Numbered from the stretch's first letter, positions 51,217-62,718 are shown. The stretch is 64,000 nucleotides of DNA from Williamsia soli (GCF_017377795.1 NZ_JAFRDR010000002.1:124001-188000); one strand, 5' to 3'. Notes: generated from the sequence alone by a model not told the origin. Made by a program: numbers and translations.

Positions 51217-52827
51217 TCAACTGACCTCGATGTCAGGGCGGCCATCGGGGATCCTGACTGTCGCCCGCCGCCGGAGTCCGGCGCCGGGATCCGCCACCGA
51301 ATCGGTGACGCGGAATTCCGCCTGCCAGTCCTGATGAGTGAGCCTGTTGAGGACGTACCCGCGCTGGGAATTTCCGAACTTGACGTGCGGTGAAGCAGCT
51401 TTGAGCAGTTTGTCGCTCTCGTCGCTGTCTGCACCGTCGCCTCCTGACGAGATGGATGTCCCGGCGAGCTCGACTCCGACGGTGGTGGCGGGACGCGTAT
51501 AGGTCGATTTCAATTCGGAGACCACCGACCGGTGGATGTCGCCGACGATCGACACCAGGTTGTCGACACCGCGTTCGCGGGCCCCATCGAGTATCCGCGC
51601 GCGGGACGCCTCGTAGCCGCTCCACCCATCCATACTCACGGCGCGGGCCCCGTTCTTGCTGCGCGCAAGATCAGCGATCGTCGTCTGATGGGCCAGGACG
51701 TTCCAGCGAGTTCTGCTCGACGCGAGGCCATCGAGCAGCCAGCGTTCCTGACCTGCTCCCGTGATCGTGCGGTCCGGGCGGGCCGTGAGTTCATTCTGCG
51801 GTCCGTCGGTGTCACCGTTGACCTGATCACTGCGGTACTGACGGGTGTCGAGCACGCTGAACTGCGCGATATCACCGAACGTGAAGCGTCGGTAGATTCG
51901 CATGTCTGCGCCGTTCGGCCTCAATTCTGCGCGGACGGGCGTGTTCTCCCACCATGCCTTGAAGGCCGCGGCCCGGCGGTAGAGGAAATCGGGAACGGGG
52001 ACCTCGTCCTCAGAAATGTTTGCAGCCCAATTGTTTTCCACCTCGTGGTCGTCCATGGTGACAATGAACGGTGACGTTCGGTGCGCCTGCTGCAGGTGGG
52101 GATCGAGCTTGTACAACGCGTAACGCTCGCGGTAGTCGTCGAGGCGGGTCATCTCCGAGTGCGCTGATTGCGGCACGGCGGTGGTGTTCCGCTGCCCGCC
52201 GCGGGTCGGAATCGCTTTCTCGTATACGTAATCACCGAGGTGGAAGACCACGTCGGGCGCTGCTGCCGCCATGTCGGCGTATGCGTTGAAGAATCCGTCG
52301 CCCCACGACTGACACGATGCCCAGGCAAACGTCAGAGCCCCGGTGGTGCCTGATGCGGACGGTGCGGTTCGAGTGCGACCGACATCGGAGATGTGGCCGG
52401 CCGCGCGAAAGCGATAGAAGTAGTCGGTTGATGGCTCCAGGCCGCGCACGTCGACGTGAACACTGTGTCCGTCTGCGGGAGTCGCCAGCTCGATACCGCG
52501 TGTGAATACTCGGCGAAAGTTGCTGTCCAGAGCCAACTCCCACTCCACAGGAATCGGGATGTCGGTCATGCCGCCATGTGGGGCAAGGGGCGCGGACGCG
52601 AGGCGGGTCCACAGCACGACGGCATCGGGTAGTGGATCACCGGAAGCCACCCCGAGAGTGAACAGATGGTCTCCGTGGTTCATCGGCGCCGGGTACGCGG
52701 CAGGAGCCTCGATCAGACCAGGGGTGAAGGCCAGAGCGCTGGCGACCCCCGTCCAGGTGAGGAACGTACGACGTGAGATTCCGGATCGAAGTGTCTTGTC
52801 GGGAGCGATTCGAAGCGTGTTCGGCAC
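51217..52827 (-). CDS. PhoD-family alkaline phosphatase, Tat-exported
   Basis: Secreted phosphodiesterase/phosphomonoesterase of 536 residues. The Tat signal is SRRTFLTWTGVASALAFTPG. An N-terminal fibronectin-like PhoD_N domain (FTLGVASGDPLPDAVVLWTRL; GLEPSTDYFYRFRA) precedes the metallophosphatase core, with FHLGDYVYE, TMDDHEVENNW, VLDTRQYRS and SIVGDIHRSVVSELK providing the metal ligands. PhoD enzymes release phosphate from organic esters under phosphate limitation and use Ca/Fe. No Pho box could be identified with confidence. The start is a GTG without a clear ribosome site. Confidence 0.92.
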   Translation of the reverse strand: MPNTLRIAPDKTLRSGISRRTFLTWTGVASALAFTPGLIEAPAAYPAPMNHGDHLFTLGVASGDPLPDAVVLWTRLASAPLAPHGGMTDIPIPVEWELALDSNFRRVFTRGIELATPADGHSVHVDVRGLEPSTDYFYRFRAAGHISDVGRTRTAPSASGTTGALTFAWASCQSWGDGFFNAYADMAAAAPDVVFHLGDYVYEKAIPTRGGQRNTTAVPQSAHSEMTRLDDYRERYALYKLDPHLQQAHRTSPFIVTMDDHEVENNWAANISEDEVPVPDFLYRRAAAFKAWWENTPVRAELRPNGADMRIYRRFTFGDIAQFSVLDTRQYRSDQVNGDTDGPQNELTARPDRTITGAGQERWLLDGLASSRTRWNVLAHQTTIADLARSKNGARAVSMDGWSGYEASRARILDGARERGVDNLVSIVGDIHRSVVSELKSTYTRPATTVGVELAGTSISSGGDGADSDESDKLLKAASPHVKFGNSQRGYVLNRLTHQDWQAEFRVTDSVADPGAGLRRRATVRIPDGRPDIEVS

Positions 52828-52944
52828 AGGCGCAGCAGATCAAGGCGACCTGTCATCGCCGAGACGTCGAGGTGAAGGTCGATCAAAAGCTGGTCGACGA
52901 CCGGATGTCACCACAGTCCGCAGTCGACGCGATGTAGCAGACGG

Positions 52945-53370
52945 TCAGCTGTATTCGAGGTCCAGCGCTGCGACGACGCCGGCCATCACCTCACGCCAGT
53001 GCGTCCGCTGCTGCTCCCGTTCATCGGCGCTGACCAGCCGTTCCTGGTGGAAGCGGATGACGGTCTTGTGGTCACCCTCCGGTGTCACCGTGACCTGAAC
53101 GATGGTCTCGTGGTCCCAATCTCGGGGTTGCCAGGTGAGCCGGATTCGTTCTTCGCGGTGAAAACTCCTTGTCTCACCGGTGGTTCCATCGGTGGTCTCG
53201 TACTGCAGACCCTTTTCGCGTCGCAGTCGGACGCCGTGGCCGAGCCATACCGCGGTGCCCGCGTCGGAGGTGAGGAAGTCCCAGACCATTTCGAGTGGAT
53301 GACCGATAGTCTTCGAGACACCGATCTGCCACCCGGCATCTCGGGTGTGCCCGGTCTGCCTGTTCGTCAC
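52945..53370 (-). CDS. SRPBCC/AHSA1-type protein
   Basis: START-like protein of 141 residues in the AHSA1 (Aha1-like) subgroup: GVSKTIGHPLEMVWDFLTSD at the start, EERIRLTWQPRDWDHETIVQ in the middle, and VIRFHQERLVSADEREQQRTHW, then VMAGVVAALD, in the final helix. Function is unknown; relatives are often located with WYL regulators and respond to stress. The GTG start overlaps the RidA stop (GTGA), so the two are coupled. An apparent longer frame upstream runs antisense to the WYL gene and is not real. Confidence 0.82.
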   Translation of the reverse strand: MTNRQTGHTRDAGWQIGVSKTIGHPLEMVWDFLTSDAGTAVWLGHGVRLRREKGLQYETTDGTTGETRSFHREERIRLTWQPRDWDHETIVQVTVTPEGDHKTVIRFHQERLVSADEREQQRTHWREVMAGVVAALDLEYS

Positions 53371-53771
53371 CGCTGCACCGCGGCGACGGCAGCCAGTTCG
53401 ACCAGTGCCCCGGGTACTCCGAGCGCCGGCACCATCGCTGCTGTGATCAGCGGTGGATCGCTGTTCGGATCCAGGGACTGAGCCGCGACGGCGTATCCGG
53501 CCGTGATGTCGATGCCGTCGACCGCATAGAGCGTCAGACTGACCACGTCGGACATGCCCGCGCCTGCGGCCGCCAGTGCGGTCTTCAGGTTGGTCATGAC
53601 CTGAGCAGTTTGGGCGCCCACATCGTCTCCGCCCACAAGAGTCCCGTTCGGGTCGACCGCGTTCTGTCCTCCGACGAGGATGGTCGTGGCACCCGGCGGG
53701 ATGACTGCGACGTGACTGAATGCCGGGCTGTTGACCAGGCCTTCCGGTTTGAGGAGCTTTATTGTGTCCAT
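53367..53771 (-). CDS. RidA (YjgF/YER057c/UK114) family protein
   Basis: A 134-residue RidA-family trimer protein; true RidA hydrolyses reactive enamine/imine intermediates from PLP enzymes. FSHVAVIPPGATTILVGGQNAVDPNG and AQTAQVMTNLKTALAAAGAGMSDVVSLTLY follow the family. The conserved active-site Arg of the archetype (usually in the R-xC-xE-V motif near residue 105) is not evident; the region reads PPLITAAMVPALGVPGALVELAAVAA. It may therefore belong to a non-deaminase Rid subgroup. It is divergent from a WYL regulator. Confidence 0.85.
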   Translation of the reverse strand: MDTIKLLKPEGLVNSPAFSHVAVIPPGATTILVGGQNAVDPNGTLVGGDDVGAQTAQVMTNLKTALAAAGAGMSDVVSLTLYAVDGIDITAGYAVAAQSLDPNSDPPLITAAMVPALGVPGALVELAAVAAVQR

Positions 53772-53794
53772 GTTCCGACCGTAAACGAATACCC

Positions 53795-53819
53795 TGCCAA
53801 GAACTGTCAGGGTTTGGCA
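53795..53819. promoter_or_regulatory. Inverted repeat in the RidA/WYL divergent promoter
   Basis: TGCCAA (53795-53800) and TTGGCA (53814-53819) are perfect arms with a 13-base spacer containing CTGTCAGG, located between the divergent RidA and WYL-regulator starts. It is a candidate WYL-protein operator. Confidence 0.45.
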
Positions 53820-53832
53820 TCATATTTGTGTC

Positions 53833-54774
53833 ATGTCCACTCCCACCGGCCGCCGTCTCCAGACTCTGGCGATCCTGCAGTCGAACCCGGGTATCAGCGC
53901 GGGCAGACTCGCCGAGCGTCTGAGCGTCACCGAGCGCACCGCGCGCCGTGACGTCGAACATCTTCGGGATCTCGGGTATCGCATCGATGCCGAAGCAGGT
54001 CGATTCGGTGGATACACACTGTCGTCGGGCACTGCGAGCCCGCCGCTGGTGCTCGATGCCGACGAATCTCTCGCGGTGGCTCTCGGACTGCAGTCTTCGG
54101 TCGGGGTCGGGGGACTGGCGCCCGCTGCGGTGACTGCACTGGCCAAACTCACCGAGACGATGCCCGCACGCCTGCGAGGGCGATTCGAGGCGGTGGCTGC
54201 GGCCGAGACGGCCGACGGAGATGAAGCGCGGTCGGCGGATGCTGGGGTGCTCGTCGCGCTGGCACTCGCCTGTCGTGTGGGCGAAGGGGTGCGTTTTCGA
54301 CATCGCAGGCGATCCGACGAACCCGGACGTGCCCGCGACGTCCAGCCGGCGCAATTGGTCCGGTCCGGAGGTCGGTGGTATCTCGTCGGCAATGAGCGGG
54401 GGACGGACCGCTGGCACGCCTACGCTCTCGATCGCATCAGCGACGTCCGGCCGCTGGGCACGAAGTTCCGGGCGCCGCCTCCGCCGCACGATGCGGCGGC
54501 GTTCGTGGCCGACGGCCTCGCCCATGGATGGCGCCACAGTATCCGGGTGCGGGTATATCTCTCGGGCGACGAAGTCCGGAAGATGGTCCGCCCGTCGGTC
54601 GGTTCGATCACCGACGAGGGTGACGACTGCGTCCTGTCCCTCGGTGCGGACGACCTCGACTGGGCTGCTCGGTGGCTGGTCTATCTCAATGTCGATTTCG
54701 ACGTGTTGGAGCCCGCTGAGCTCGTCGACCGATTGCACGCTCTGGGAACCTGGGTCGCTGCCCGCTACCGGTGA
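53833..54774 (+). CDS. WYL-domain transcriptional regulator (YafY type)
   Basis: Regulator of 313 residues with an N-terminal HTH_11/DeoR-like DNA-binding domain (ISAGRLAERLSVTERTARRD near residue 25, wing GYRIDAEAGRFGGYTL) and a WYL sensor domain. The sensor's GGRWYLVGNERGTDRWHAYA followed by LDRI is close to the WYL consensus, and a C-terminal WCX-type extension follows. These proteins control a divergently transcribed operon, here RidA-SRPBCC. The protein is likely both activator and repressor; the ligand is unknown. The gene ends in a long inverted repeat shared with the convergent LLM gene. Confidence 0.9.
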   Translation: MSTPTGRRLQTLAILQSNPGISAGRLAERLSVTERTARRDVEHLRDLGYRIDAEAGRFGGYTLSSGTASPPLVLDADESLAVALGLQSSVGVGGLAPAAVTALAKLTETMPARLRGRFEAVAAAETADGDEARSADAGVLVALALACRVGEGVRFRHRRRSDEPGRARDVQPAQLVRSGGRWYLVGNERGTDRWHAYALDRISDVRPLGTKFRAPPPPHDAAAFVADGLAHGWRHSIRVRVYLSGDEVRKMVRPSVGSITDEGDDCVLSLGADDLDWAARWLVYLNVDFDVLEPAELVDRLHALGTWVAARYR

Positions 54775-54847
54775 CACAGAAGCACACGCTTCAGTCACAA
54801 TCACCTGTTGCAACGTGTGCACGTGACTGGAGCGTGTGCCTGTGTCA
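54772..54847. terminator. Long stem-loop joining two convergent stop codons
   Basis: The left arm (54772-54798, beginning TGACACAG) and right arm (54823-54847, ending GTGTCA) pair over 25 bases with one 2-base bulge and one T-G pair, around a 24-base loop. The first three bases are the stop of the WYL gene and the last three the reverse stop of the LLM gene, so one element terminates both directions. Confidence 0.8.
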
Positions 54848-55870
54848 GTTGGGTTTTCGTGTCCACCCCAGCTTGGGCCCGAGGTGCACGGCCATGTCCG
54901 TGATGATCTGGAGGTAGTCGGCCTCGTCGAAGGAGAACGGCAACGCGAAGGCGACCTCCTGCGCCCGCAGGAAGCCCGCGTGGGAGAACAGGATCTCGGC
55001 GATTTCGTCGGACGATCCGACGATGTCCGGCGCGAACATCATCTGTCGCGGCCCTTGCGGCGACAACGTGCGATCGAAGCGGGCCGCCGCGTAGTCCTTG
55101 TACTTCCGGACCTGTTCTGCCGTTGCGGAGTCCGTGGGTATCACCACCAGACCCTGTGACACACGGGATTTTTCGGGATGGGGATGATTGGCCCGATACG
55201 CGTCGATGTGCTCGCCTTGAATGGTCGCGAAGTCGCGCGAGTCGGTTCCCTCGGTGTTGACCACCGAACTGGTCAGATAGTTGAGGCCTTGTTGTCCGGC
55301 CCAGATGGCTGAGGAGAGCATGCCCCCGTACCAGAGCCGATCGATCAATCCGGGTGAATGTGGCTGGACGATTCGGGAGAACCGCTCGATACCCACCGTG
55401 CCCTCGAAATCGCTCACAGGTACCCCGCGGATGTTGTCCATCAGGCGCAGGACCCGATCCTTGCTGAAGTTCTCGAGGTCGTACGACTCCGGATACAGCT
55501 TGGTCTTGAAGTCGTCGTACCGCATGGGGGTGCCCACTGACACGCCAGGATTGATCCGGCCACCGGAGAGCAGGTCGACGGTCGCGAGGTCCTCGGCCAA
55601 TCGCAGGGGGTTCTCCAGTCCGAGTGGAATGACCGCCGTGCCGAGTTCGATGCGCTTGGTGCGCTGGGTCGCAGCCGCCATGACCGCCACCGGCGACGAG
55701 ATCCCGTATTGAAGGTGCCGGTGTCGCAGCCACACGCTGTCGAATCCGAGTTCTTCGGCCAGTTCGATGGTGCGTAATGTCTCCTCGTGGCCGGTTCGCG
55801 GGTCGGCTGGGTCGAAGCGCCCGATGGTGAGAAAACCGAGCTTCTCGAGGGTCTGACCTGGCTGTGGCAT
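54845..55870 (-). CDS. LLM-class flavin-dependent oxidoreductase
   Basis: Luciferase-like monooxygenase family protein of 341 residues with the TIM-barrel pattern: GFLTIGRFDPADPRTGHEET at the start, ELAEELGFDSVWLRHRHLQ, LELGTAVIPLGLENPLRLAEDLATVDLLSGGRINPGV-type sequence (near residue 80-110) and PDIVGSSDEIAEIL near the end. The cofactor (FMN or F420) is undecided. It follows a TetR gene on the same strand with 3 bases between, so the two are one operon. Head to head with them is a kinase/lipocalin-like gene pair, suggesting a common catabolic function. Confidence 0.9.
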   Translation of the reverse strand: MPQPGQTLEKLGFLTIGRFDPADPRTGHEETLRTIELAEELGFDSVWLRHRHLQYGISSPVAVMAAATQRTKRIELGTAVIPLGLENPLRLAEDLATVDLLSGGRINPGVSVGTPMRYDDFKTKLYPESYDLENFSKDRVLRLMDNIRGVPVSDFEGTVGIERFSRIVQPHSPGLIDRLWYGGMLSSAIWAGQQGLNYLTSSVVNTEGTDSRDFATIQGEHIDAYRANHPHPEKSRVSQGLVVIPTDSATAEQVRKYKDYAAARFDRTLSPQGPRQMMFAPDIVGSSDEIAEILFSHAGFLRAQEVAFALPFSFDEADYLQIITDMAVHLGPKLGWTRKPN

Positions 55871-55873
55871 GTT

Positions 55874-58848
<2,975 letters not shown>

Positions 58849-58944
58849 GCGCAGGGCCTTGCCACAAGCGCACACACTGCGACGACGTACCGATGGCGCG
58901 AAAGGTGGTGCGTGTCAGGATTTCCGGCGCGTTTGCGCGTGCGG

Positions 58945-59415
58945 TCACTGCGAGTTCGGGGTCGGTTCGTTGATGCGTTTGCCGATGGCGGTGAGCTGAC
59001 GTATCTGTGCTCGGCTCAGCCTGTCGACGACCAGGCGTCGTACATGTGCCGCATAGCCGGGAGCCGTGGCGACGACTTTCTCCCACCCCGCCTCCGTCAG
59101 TGACGCGTTGGTGAATCGTCCGTCTTCCGGGCAGGGTTTGCGCTGCACCCAATCACGCTTCTCGAGCCGCGTGACCACATGCGACAACCGCGACAACGAT
59201 CCGTTCGCTAGGTCGGCGAGCGTGCTCATCCGCAGTGTGCGATCGGGGGCCTCGGACAACGAAGCGAGCACCTCGTATTCGAAATGGGTCAACTGCGCAT
59301 CGCGCAGCAACTGCGCGTCCAGTGCATGAGGGAGCCGCGACACAAGGATCGCCACCTGGATCCAGGCGTCCATCTCTTCATCGTCGAGCCAGTTCGGCTC
59401 GGGCTCGTTGCGCAT
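58945..59415 (-). CDS. MarR-family transcriptional regulator (divergent to DoxX)
   Basis: Winged-helix regulator of 156 residues: HFEYEVLASLSEAPDRTLRMS, the recognition region LADLANGSLSRLSHVVTRLE, and the wing RKPCPEDGRFTNASLTEAG. The N-terminal WLDDEEMDAWIQVAILVSRLP helix is typical of the dimer region in actinobacterial MarR proteins. A cysteine lies in the wing (PCPEDGR), which could sense redox but is not proven. Two TCAAGTCAA repeats and a palindrome separate it from doxX, its likely target. Confidence 0.88.
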   Translation of the reverse strand: MRNEPEPNWLDDEEMDAWIQVAILVSRLPHALDAQLLRDAQLTHFEYEVLASLSEAPDRTLRMSTLADLANGSLSRLSHVVTRLEKRDWVQRKPCPEDGRFTNASLTEAGWEKVVATAPGYAAHVRRLVVDRLSRAQIRQLTAIGKRINEPTPNSQ

Positions 59416-59454
59416 CGCTGAATTCTAGTCCGAGAACTCGAGTTGATCCGTCAT

Positions 59455-59504
59455 TTGACGCTTCAAGTCAATCTCCCTAACATTCACTTGATACATCAAG
59501 TCAA
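59455..59504. promoter_or_regulatory. Paired MarR operators between marR and doxX
   Basis: TCAAGTCAA occurs at 59463-59471 and 59496-59504, 33 bases apart (three helical turns). The first is paired with TTGAC (59455-59459) and the second with ACTTGAT (59486-59492), giving the palindrome ACTTGAT-AC-ATCAAGT. These are strong candidates for sites of the divergent MarR protein. Confidence 0.65.
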
Positions 59505-59528
59505 TTCACGAGTGAGGGCAATCGAGAC

Positions 59529-59990
59529 ATGAACAATCCCATCATCCGAAGCACCGGAATCCTGCTCGCGCGTATCGGCCTCGGAATCGTATTCCTGGCT
59601 CATGGCCTGCAAAAACTCAACACTTACGGATTCGACGGCACCAAGGCGAGCTTCGAGGGGATGGACGTACCACTGGCTCCGGTATCGGCGTTTGCGGTCA
59701 CCTGGCTCGAGATCCTTGGCGGTATCGCGTTGGTGGCCGGCCTGCTGACGCCCATCATCGGAATCCTGTTCTTCCTCGACATGCTGGGGGCGTACTTCTT
59801 CGCTCACATCGACGCCGGCCTGTGGGTCGCCGACGGTGGTTACGAGCTGGTGCTCGCTCTGGGTGCAGGCGCATTGCTCCTCGCGGTCGTCGGCGCGGGT
59901 CGCTTCAGTATCGACGCGGTGCTCGGAACCAAGGTCGGATGGCTCGCCGCCGACACCACCCGGACCCGGGAGACCGTCAGCGCCGGCTGA
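59529..59990 (+). CDS. DoxX-family membrane protein
   Basis: A 153-residue inner-membrane protein with four hydrophobic segments: LLARIGLGIVFLAHGLQKL, APVSAFAVTWLEILGGIALV, GILFFLDMLGAYFFAH and GYELVLALGAGALLLAVVG. The AHGLQKL and TWLEILGGIAL motifs define the DoxX family. In mycobacteria a DoxX protein takes part in a membrane thiol/oxidative-stress complex; that role is only suggested here. Under the MarR operator pair it is likely induced by oxidants, quinones or antimicrobial compounds. GAGGG lies upstream of the ATG. Confidence 0.87.
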   Translation: MNNPIIRSTGILLARIGLGIVFLAHGLQKLNTYGFDGTKASFEGMDVPLAPVSAFAVTWLEILGGIALVAGLLTPIIGILFFLDMLGAYFFAHIDAGLWVADGGYELVLALGAGALLLAVVGAGRFSIDAVLGTKVGWLAADTTRTRETVSAG

Positions 59991-60095
59991 CGCCTGTGGG
60001 GCGAGCACAGTCTGTGCGCGTCCCCTGGGTTTCGTGGTCCATCGTCTGGGGTATCAACCAGGGATGTATCCGCACGCCGACGTCGGCACACTCTG

Positions 60096-61322
60096 ATGAC
60101 CGTCGACGGCAAGGACCAGACGCCGAGCGATCGCGACGACAACGCGGGGGGACAGCAAACCCCGATCAACGAACCCCCGCGGCTCCGAACTGACGACAAC
60201 CGGGCCGCGTCCAGGCTAGAACTCTTCTACGACCTCGCCTACGTGCTGGTCATCCACCAGCTCGCGATCGCGTTCACCAAGGATCTCACCTGGCACGGAG
60301 CCGCGGTGTTTGCGGGACTGTTCACGATCACGTGGTGGTCATGGGTGACGATGACGTTGTACGCCAACCGATTCGACACCAACGACGTCATCTATCGAGT
60401 CCTCAAACTCAGTGCGACGTTCGCGGTTGCGGTGATGGCGGCCAGTGCGGGATCGGTCCCGTCATCCGGGGTTGCGGCCTTCACAATCGGCTACGTGGCC
60501 ACCCGCATCGCCCTCGCTGTCTTGTACGCGCGGGCCTGGGTGCACATCGTCGACTCCAGGCCGACCATCAACCTGTACTTCGCCACCACAGTTGTCAGTG
60601 CACTCCTGTGGACGACGTCGCTGTTCACCCCCGGCCCGATCACGTACGGACTATGGGCCACCGGAATTCTCATCGAGGCATTGGCGCCCGTTGCCGCCAC
60701 CCGCTGGGGCCCGGACATCCCGCTGCACCTCGACCATCTACCGGAGCGGTTCGGGCTCTTCGTGATCTTGGTCCTCGGGGAATCCGTGTCCGCGATAGTC
60801 CTGGGAATGCACGACACCCACTGGGCGCTGTCCTCGATCGTCGTGGCAGCGTTGGGATTCACGATCGCCGCCGCGATGTGGTGGATGTATTTCGACATCG
60901 GAGGGGCCGAGGCCAAGACGCTGCTGCAGTCCGACGACGATGCGCACAGCAGTGGCCGGGCGGATTCATACATCTACGGTCATCTGCCGTTGACGTTGGG
61001 CGCCGCTCTGCTCGGGGTGGGTGTCGAGCAGTATGTTCTGCATCCCGTCGGCGAGCTGACCTCTGGTGGTCGCTGGGCGCTGTGCGGTGGTCTCGCACTG
61101 TTCGTCGCCGGTGTGTGCATGGTGCTGGCCGGCAGCGCGCGGACGTGGCGAGCGGTCTTCCCGTGGCCTGCGGTGGCCATCCCGGCCATCGTGGCCGTCG
61201 GATTCATCGACAACGCACTCCCGTTCGCCTCCGCGATCTTTCTGGCCATCGGATCCACCATCGCCGTGGTCACCGGCATCATCCGACGACGGCAGAGCAC
61301 CATGAGAACCACGGAGACCTGA
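60096..61322 (+). CDS. LtrA-family (low temperature requirement) membrane protein
   Basis: Polytopic membrane protein of 408 residues of the LtrA family, with about 10 or more hydrophobic segments. LELFYDLAYVLVIHQLA near residue 42 is the family signature, and ERFGLFVILVLGESVSAIVLG near residue 220 is the second. FDIGGAEAKTLLQSDDDAH is a cytoplasmic loop. The family name comes from a Listeria cold-growth gene; the biochemical role is unknown. It stands alone between doxX and the Ddn-like gene. Confidence 0.88.
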   Translation: MTVDGKDQTPSDRDDNAGGQQTPINEPPRLRTDDNRAASRLELFYDLAYVLVIHQLAIAFTKDLTWHGAAVFAGLFTITWWSWVTMTLYANRFDTNDVIYRVLKLSATFAVAVMAASAGSVPSSGVAAFTIGYVATRIALAVLYARAWVHIVDSRPTINLYFATTVVSALLWTTSLFTPGPITYGLWATGILIEALAPVAATRWGPDIPLHLDHLPERFGLFVILVLGESVSAIVLGMHDTHWALSSIVVAALGFTIAAAMWWMYFDIGGAEAKTLLQSDDDAHSSGRADSYIYGHLPLTLGAALLGVGVEQYVLHPVGELTSGGRWALCGGLALFVAGVCMVLAGSARTWRAVFPWPAVAIPAIVAVGFIDNALPFASAIFLAIGSTIAVVTGIIRRRQSTMRTTET

Positions 61323-61363
61323 TCGATCGACGCACTGACCGCGTGGCGACCCGGTGAAGTGGG

Positions 61364-61369
61364 TAGCCT
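61364..61369 (+). promoter_or_regulatory. Putative -10 element (TAGCCT), leaderless start
   Basis: TAGCCT lies 6 bases before the GTG of the Ddn-like gene, with no ribosome site. It fits a leaderless transcript. Confidence 0.4.
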
Positions 61370-61375
61370 GACCCG

Positions 61376-61855
61376 GTGGGGATTCTGACGCCGCTGGCGG
61401 TCAAGATAGGTGCGGTCTCGTGGATGCCGAAGATGCTTCCACTCATCGAGAAGTGCGACGTGCGACTGCAGAGTGCGACAAAGGGCCGGGTCAGCGTTCT
61501 CGACATAGCCGGGCTGCCCAACATCGTCCTGAGGGTGCCCGGCCGCAAGACCGGCAATGTGCGGTCGACGCCCTTGCTCTGCGTCCCACAGGACGGTGGC
61601 TGGTTGATAGCCGGTTCGTACTTCGGCAATCCCAAGCTGCCTGTGTGGGTGCTCAATCTCCGCGCCTGCGAGACTGCGGAGGTGGTCCATCGCGGGAAGA
61701 CGCGCATCGTCACGTGGCGTGAGATCACCGGGACCGAGCGCGAGCAAGCGTGGCAGACCCTTCTCGACACCTGGCCGAACTTCGCCATCTACGAGCAGCG
61801 CACCGAGCGGCTGATCCCCGTCTTCTTCCTGGCCCCCGGACCGTCCAAGTCGTAG
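61376..61855 (+). CDS. F420-dependent nitroreductase-like (Ddn family) protein
   Basis: A 159-residue split beta-barrel protein of the deazaflavin-dependent (Ddn/DUF385) family, which in mycobacteria uses reduced F420 to reduce quinones and activates nitroimidazoles. VLRVPGRKTGNVRSTPLLC is the cofactor-phosphate binding motif, and GWLIAGSYFGNPKLPVWVLNL the next conserved block. The C-terminus (FAIYEQRTERLIPVFFLAP) carries the usual Tyr. GTG is the probable start. A coiled-coil gene follows after 16 bases. Confidence 0.87.
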   Translation: MGILTPLAVKIGAVSWMPKMLPLIEKCDVRLQSATKGRVSVLDIAGLPNIVLRVPGRKTGNVRSTPLLCVPQDGGWLIAGSYFGNPKLPVWVLNLRACETAEVVHRGKTRIVTWREITGTEREQAWQTLLDTWPNFAIYEQRTERLIPVFFLAPGPSKS

Positions 61856-61871
61856 GTGGAAGGACCGGGCG

Positions 61872-62717
61872 GTGGACATCAACGAGGTGACCGACGAGCT
61901 CTATGGTCTCGATCCGAACGATTTCGTGAAGGTCCGTGACGCCCACGTCAAAGAAGCCCGAGCACAGGGCGATCGAGCTCTTGCCACTGAGATCTCGCAG
62001 CTGCGCAGGCCGACGTTGGTCGCTTGGATGGTGAATGTGCTCGCCCGCGAACACTCCGATGACGTCGAGAAACTCCTCGAATTGGGGGAGGCGCTACGTG
62101 ATGCCCAGCGCCATCTTGCCGGCGATGACTTACGTACGTTGACCACGCAGCGGCAGAAAGTGGTTCGAGCGATGGCTCGACAGGCCGGTGAGTTGGCCAT
62201 CGACCACGGCCACACCGCGAGTGAGAACGCGCTCCGAGAGGTCGGGCAGTCGTTGCACGCCGCGTTGGCCGACCCCGACATCGCCGAGCAGGTGCGAGCC
62301 GGTCGACTGGTGACCGCAGTCAGCTACAGCGGGATGGGACCTGCGGGGATGGCCGTGGTCGGGGGAGTGTCGCGGAAGGCGAAAGTTGCTCCAGCGCAGA
62401 AGAAAACACCGAGTGCGCAGGAGCTTGAGGCTGCACGTGCGGCGGTCTCTGCGGCCGAGAGCGCCGAGAGGGATGCTGATTCGGAGCTGTCAGCGTTGCT
62501 GGATGAGGCAGCGAAGGCTGCCGACAAGGTGGCTGCCGTCGACAAACGAGTCGACGAACTCCGGGAGCAGCTCGCTCAGGCAGAACAGGAACGCCAGTTC
62601 GCGACCCGGGCTCACCAGGCCGCCACCGATCAGGTCGAGGCAGCGCAGAAAGATCTGACCTCAGCGCGCGAGGAGTCGGAAAACGCACGCCGGAACCTCG
62701 AGGCGCTGGAACACTAG
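61872..62717 (+). CDS. Conserved coiled-coil protein of unknown function
   Basis: A 281-residue protein without an enzyme motif. The N-terminal 150 residues are a helical domain with EVTDELYGLDPNDFVKVRD and ATEISQLRRPTLVAWMVNVL that is conserved in actinomycetes. From about residue 180 a long coiled coil runs to the end (ELEAARAAVSAAESAERDAD; RVDELREQLAQAEQERQFAT), with Ala/Glu heptads. GTG starts it, preceded by GGAAGG. It probably shares a transcript with the Ddn-like gene. A scaffolding role is possible but not shown. Confidence 0.72.
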   Translation: MDINEVTDELYGLDPNDFVKVRDAHVKEARAQGDRALATEISQLRRPTLVAWMVNVLAREHSDDVEKLLELGEALRDAQRHLAGDDLRTLTTQRQKVVRAMARQAGELAIDHGHTASENALREVGQSLHAALADPDIAEQVRAGRLVTAVSYSGMGPAGMAVVGGVSRKAKVAPAQKKTPSAQELEAARAAVSAAESAERDADSELSALLDEAAKAADKVAAVDKRVDELREQLAQAEQERQFATRAHQAATDQVEAAQKDLTSAREESENARRNLEALEH

Positions 62718-62718
62718 A

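Noticed and set aside
53371-54822. Upstream extension that would fuse the AHSA1-like protein to a long N-terminus
   Set aside because: The extension runs through the RidA gene in another frame and antisense to the WYL gene; the GTG overlap with RidA gives a normal-length protein.
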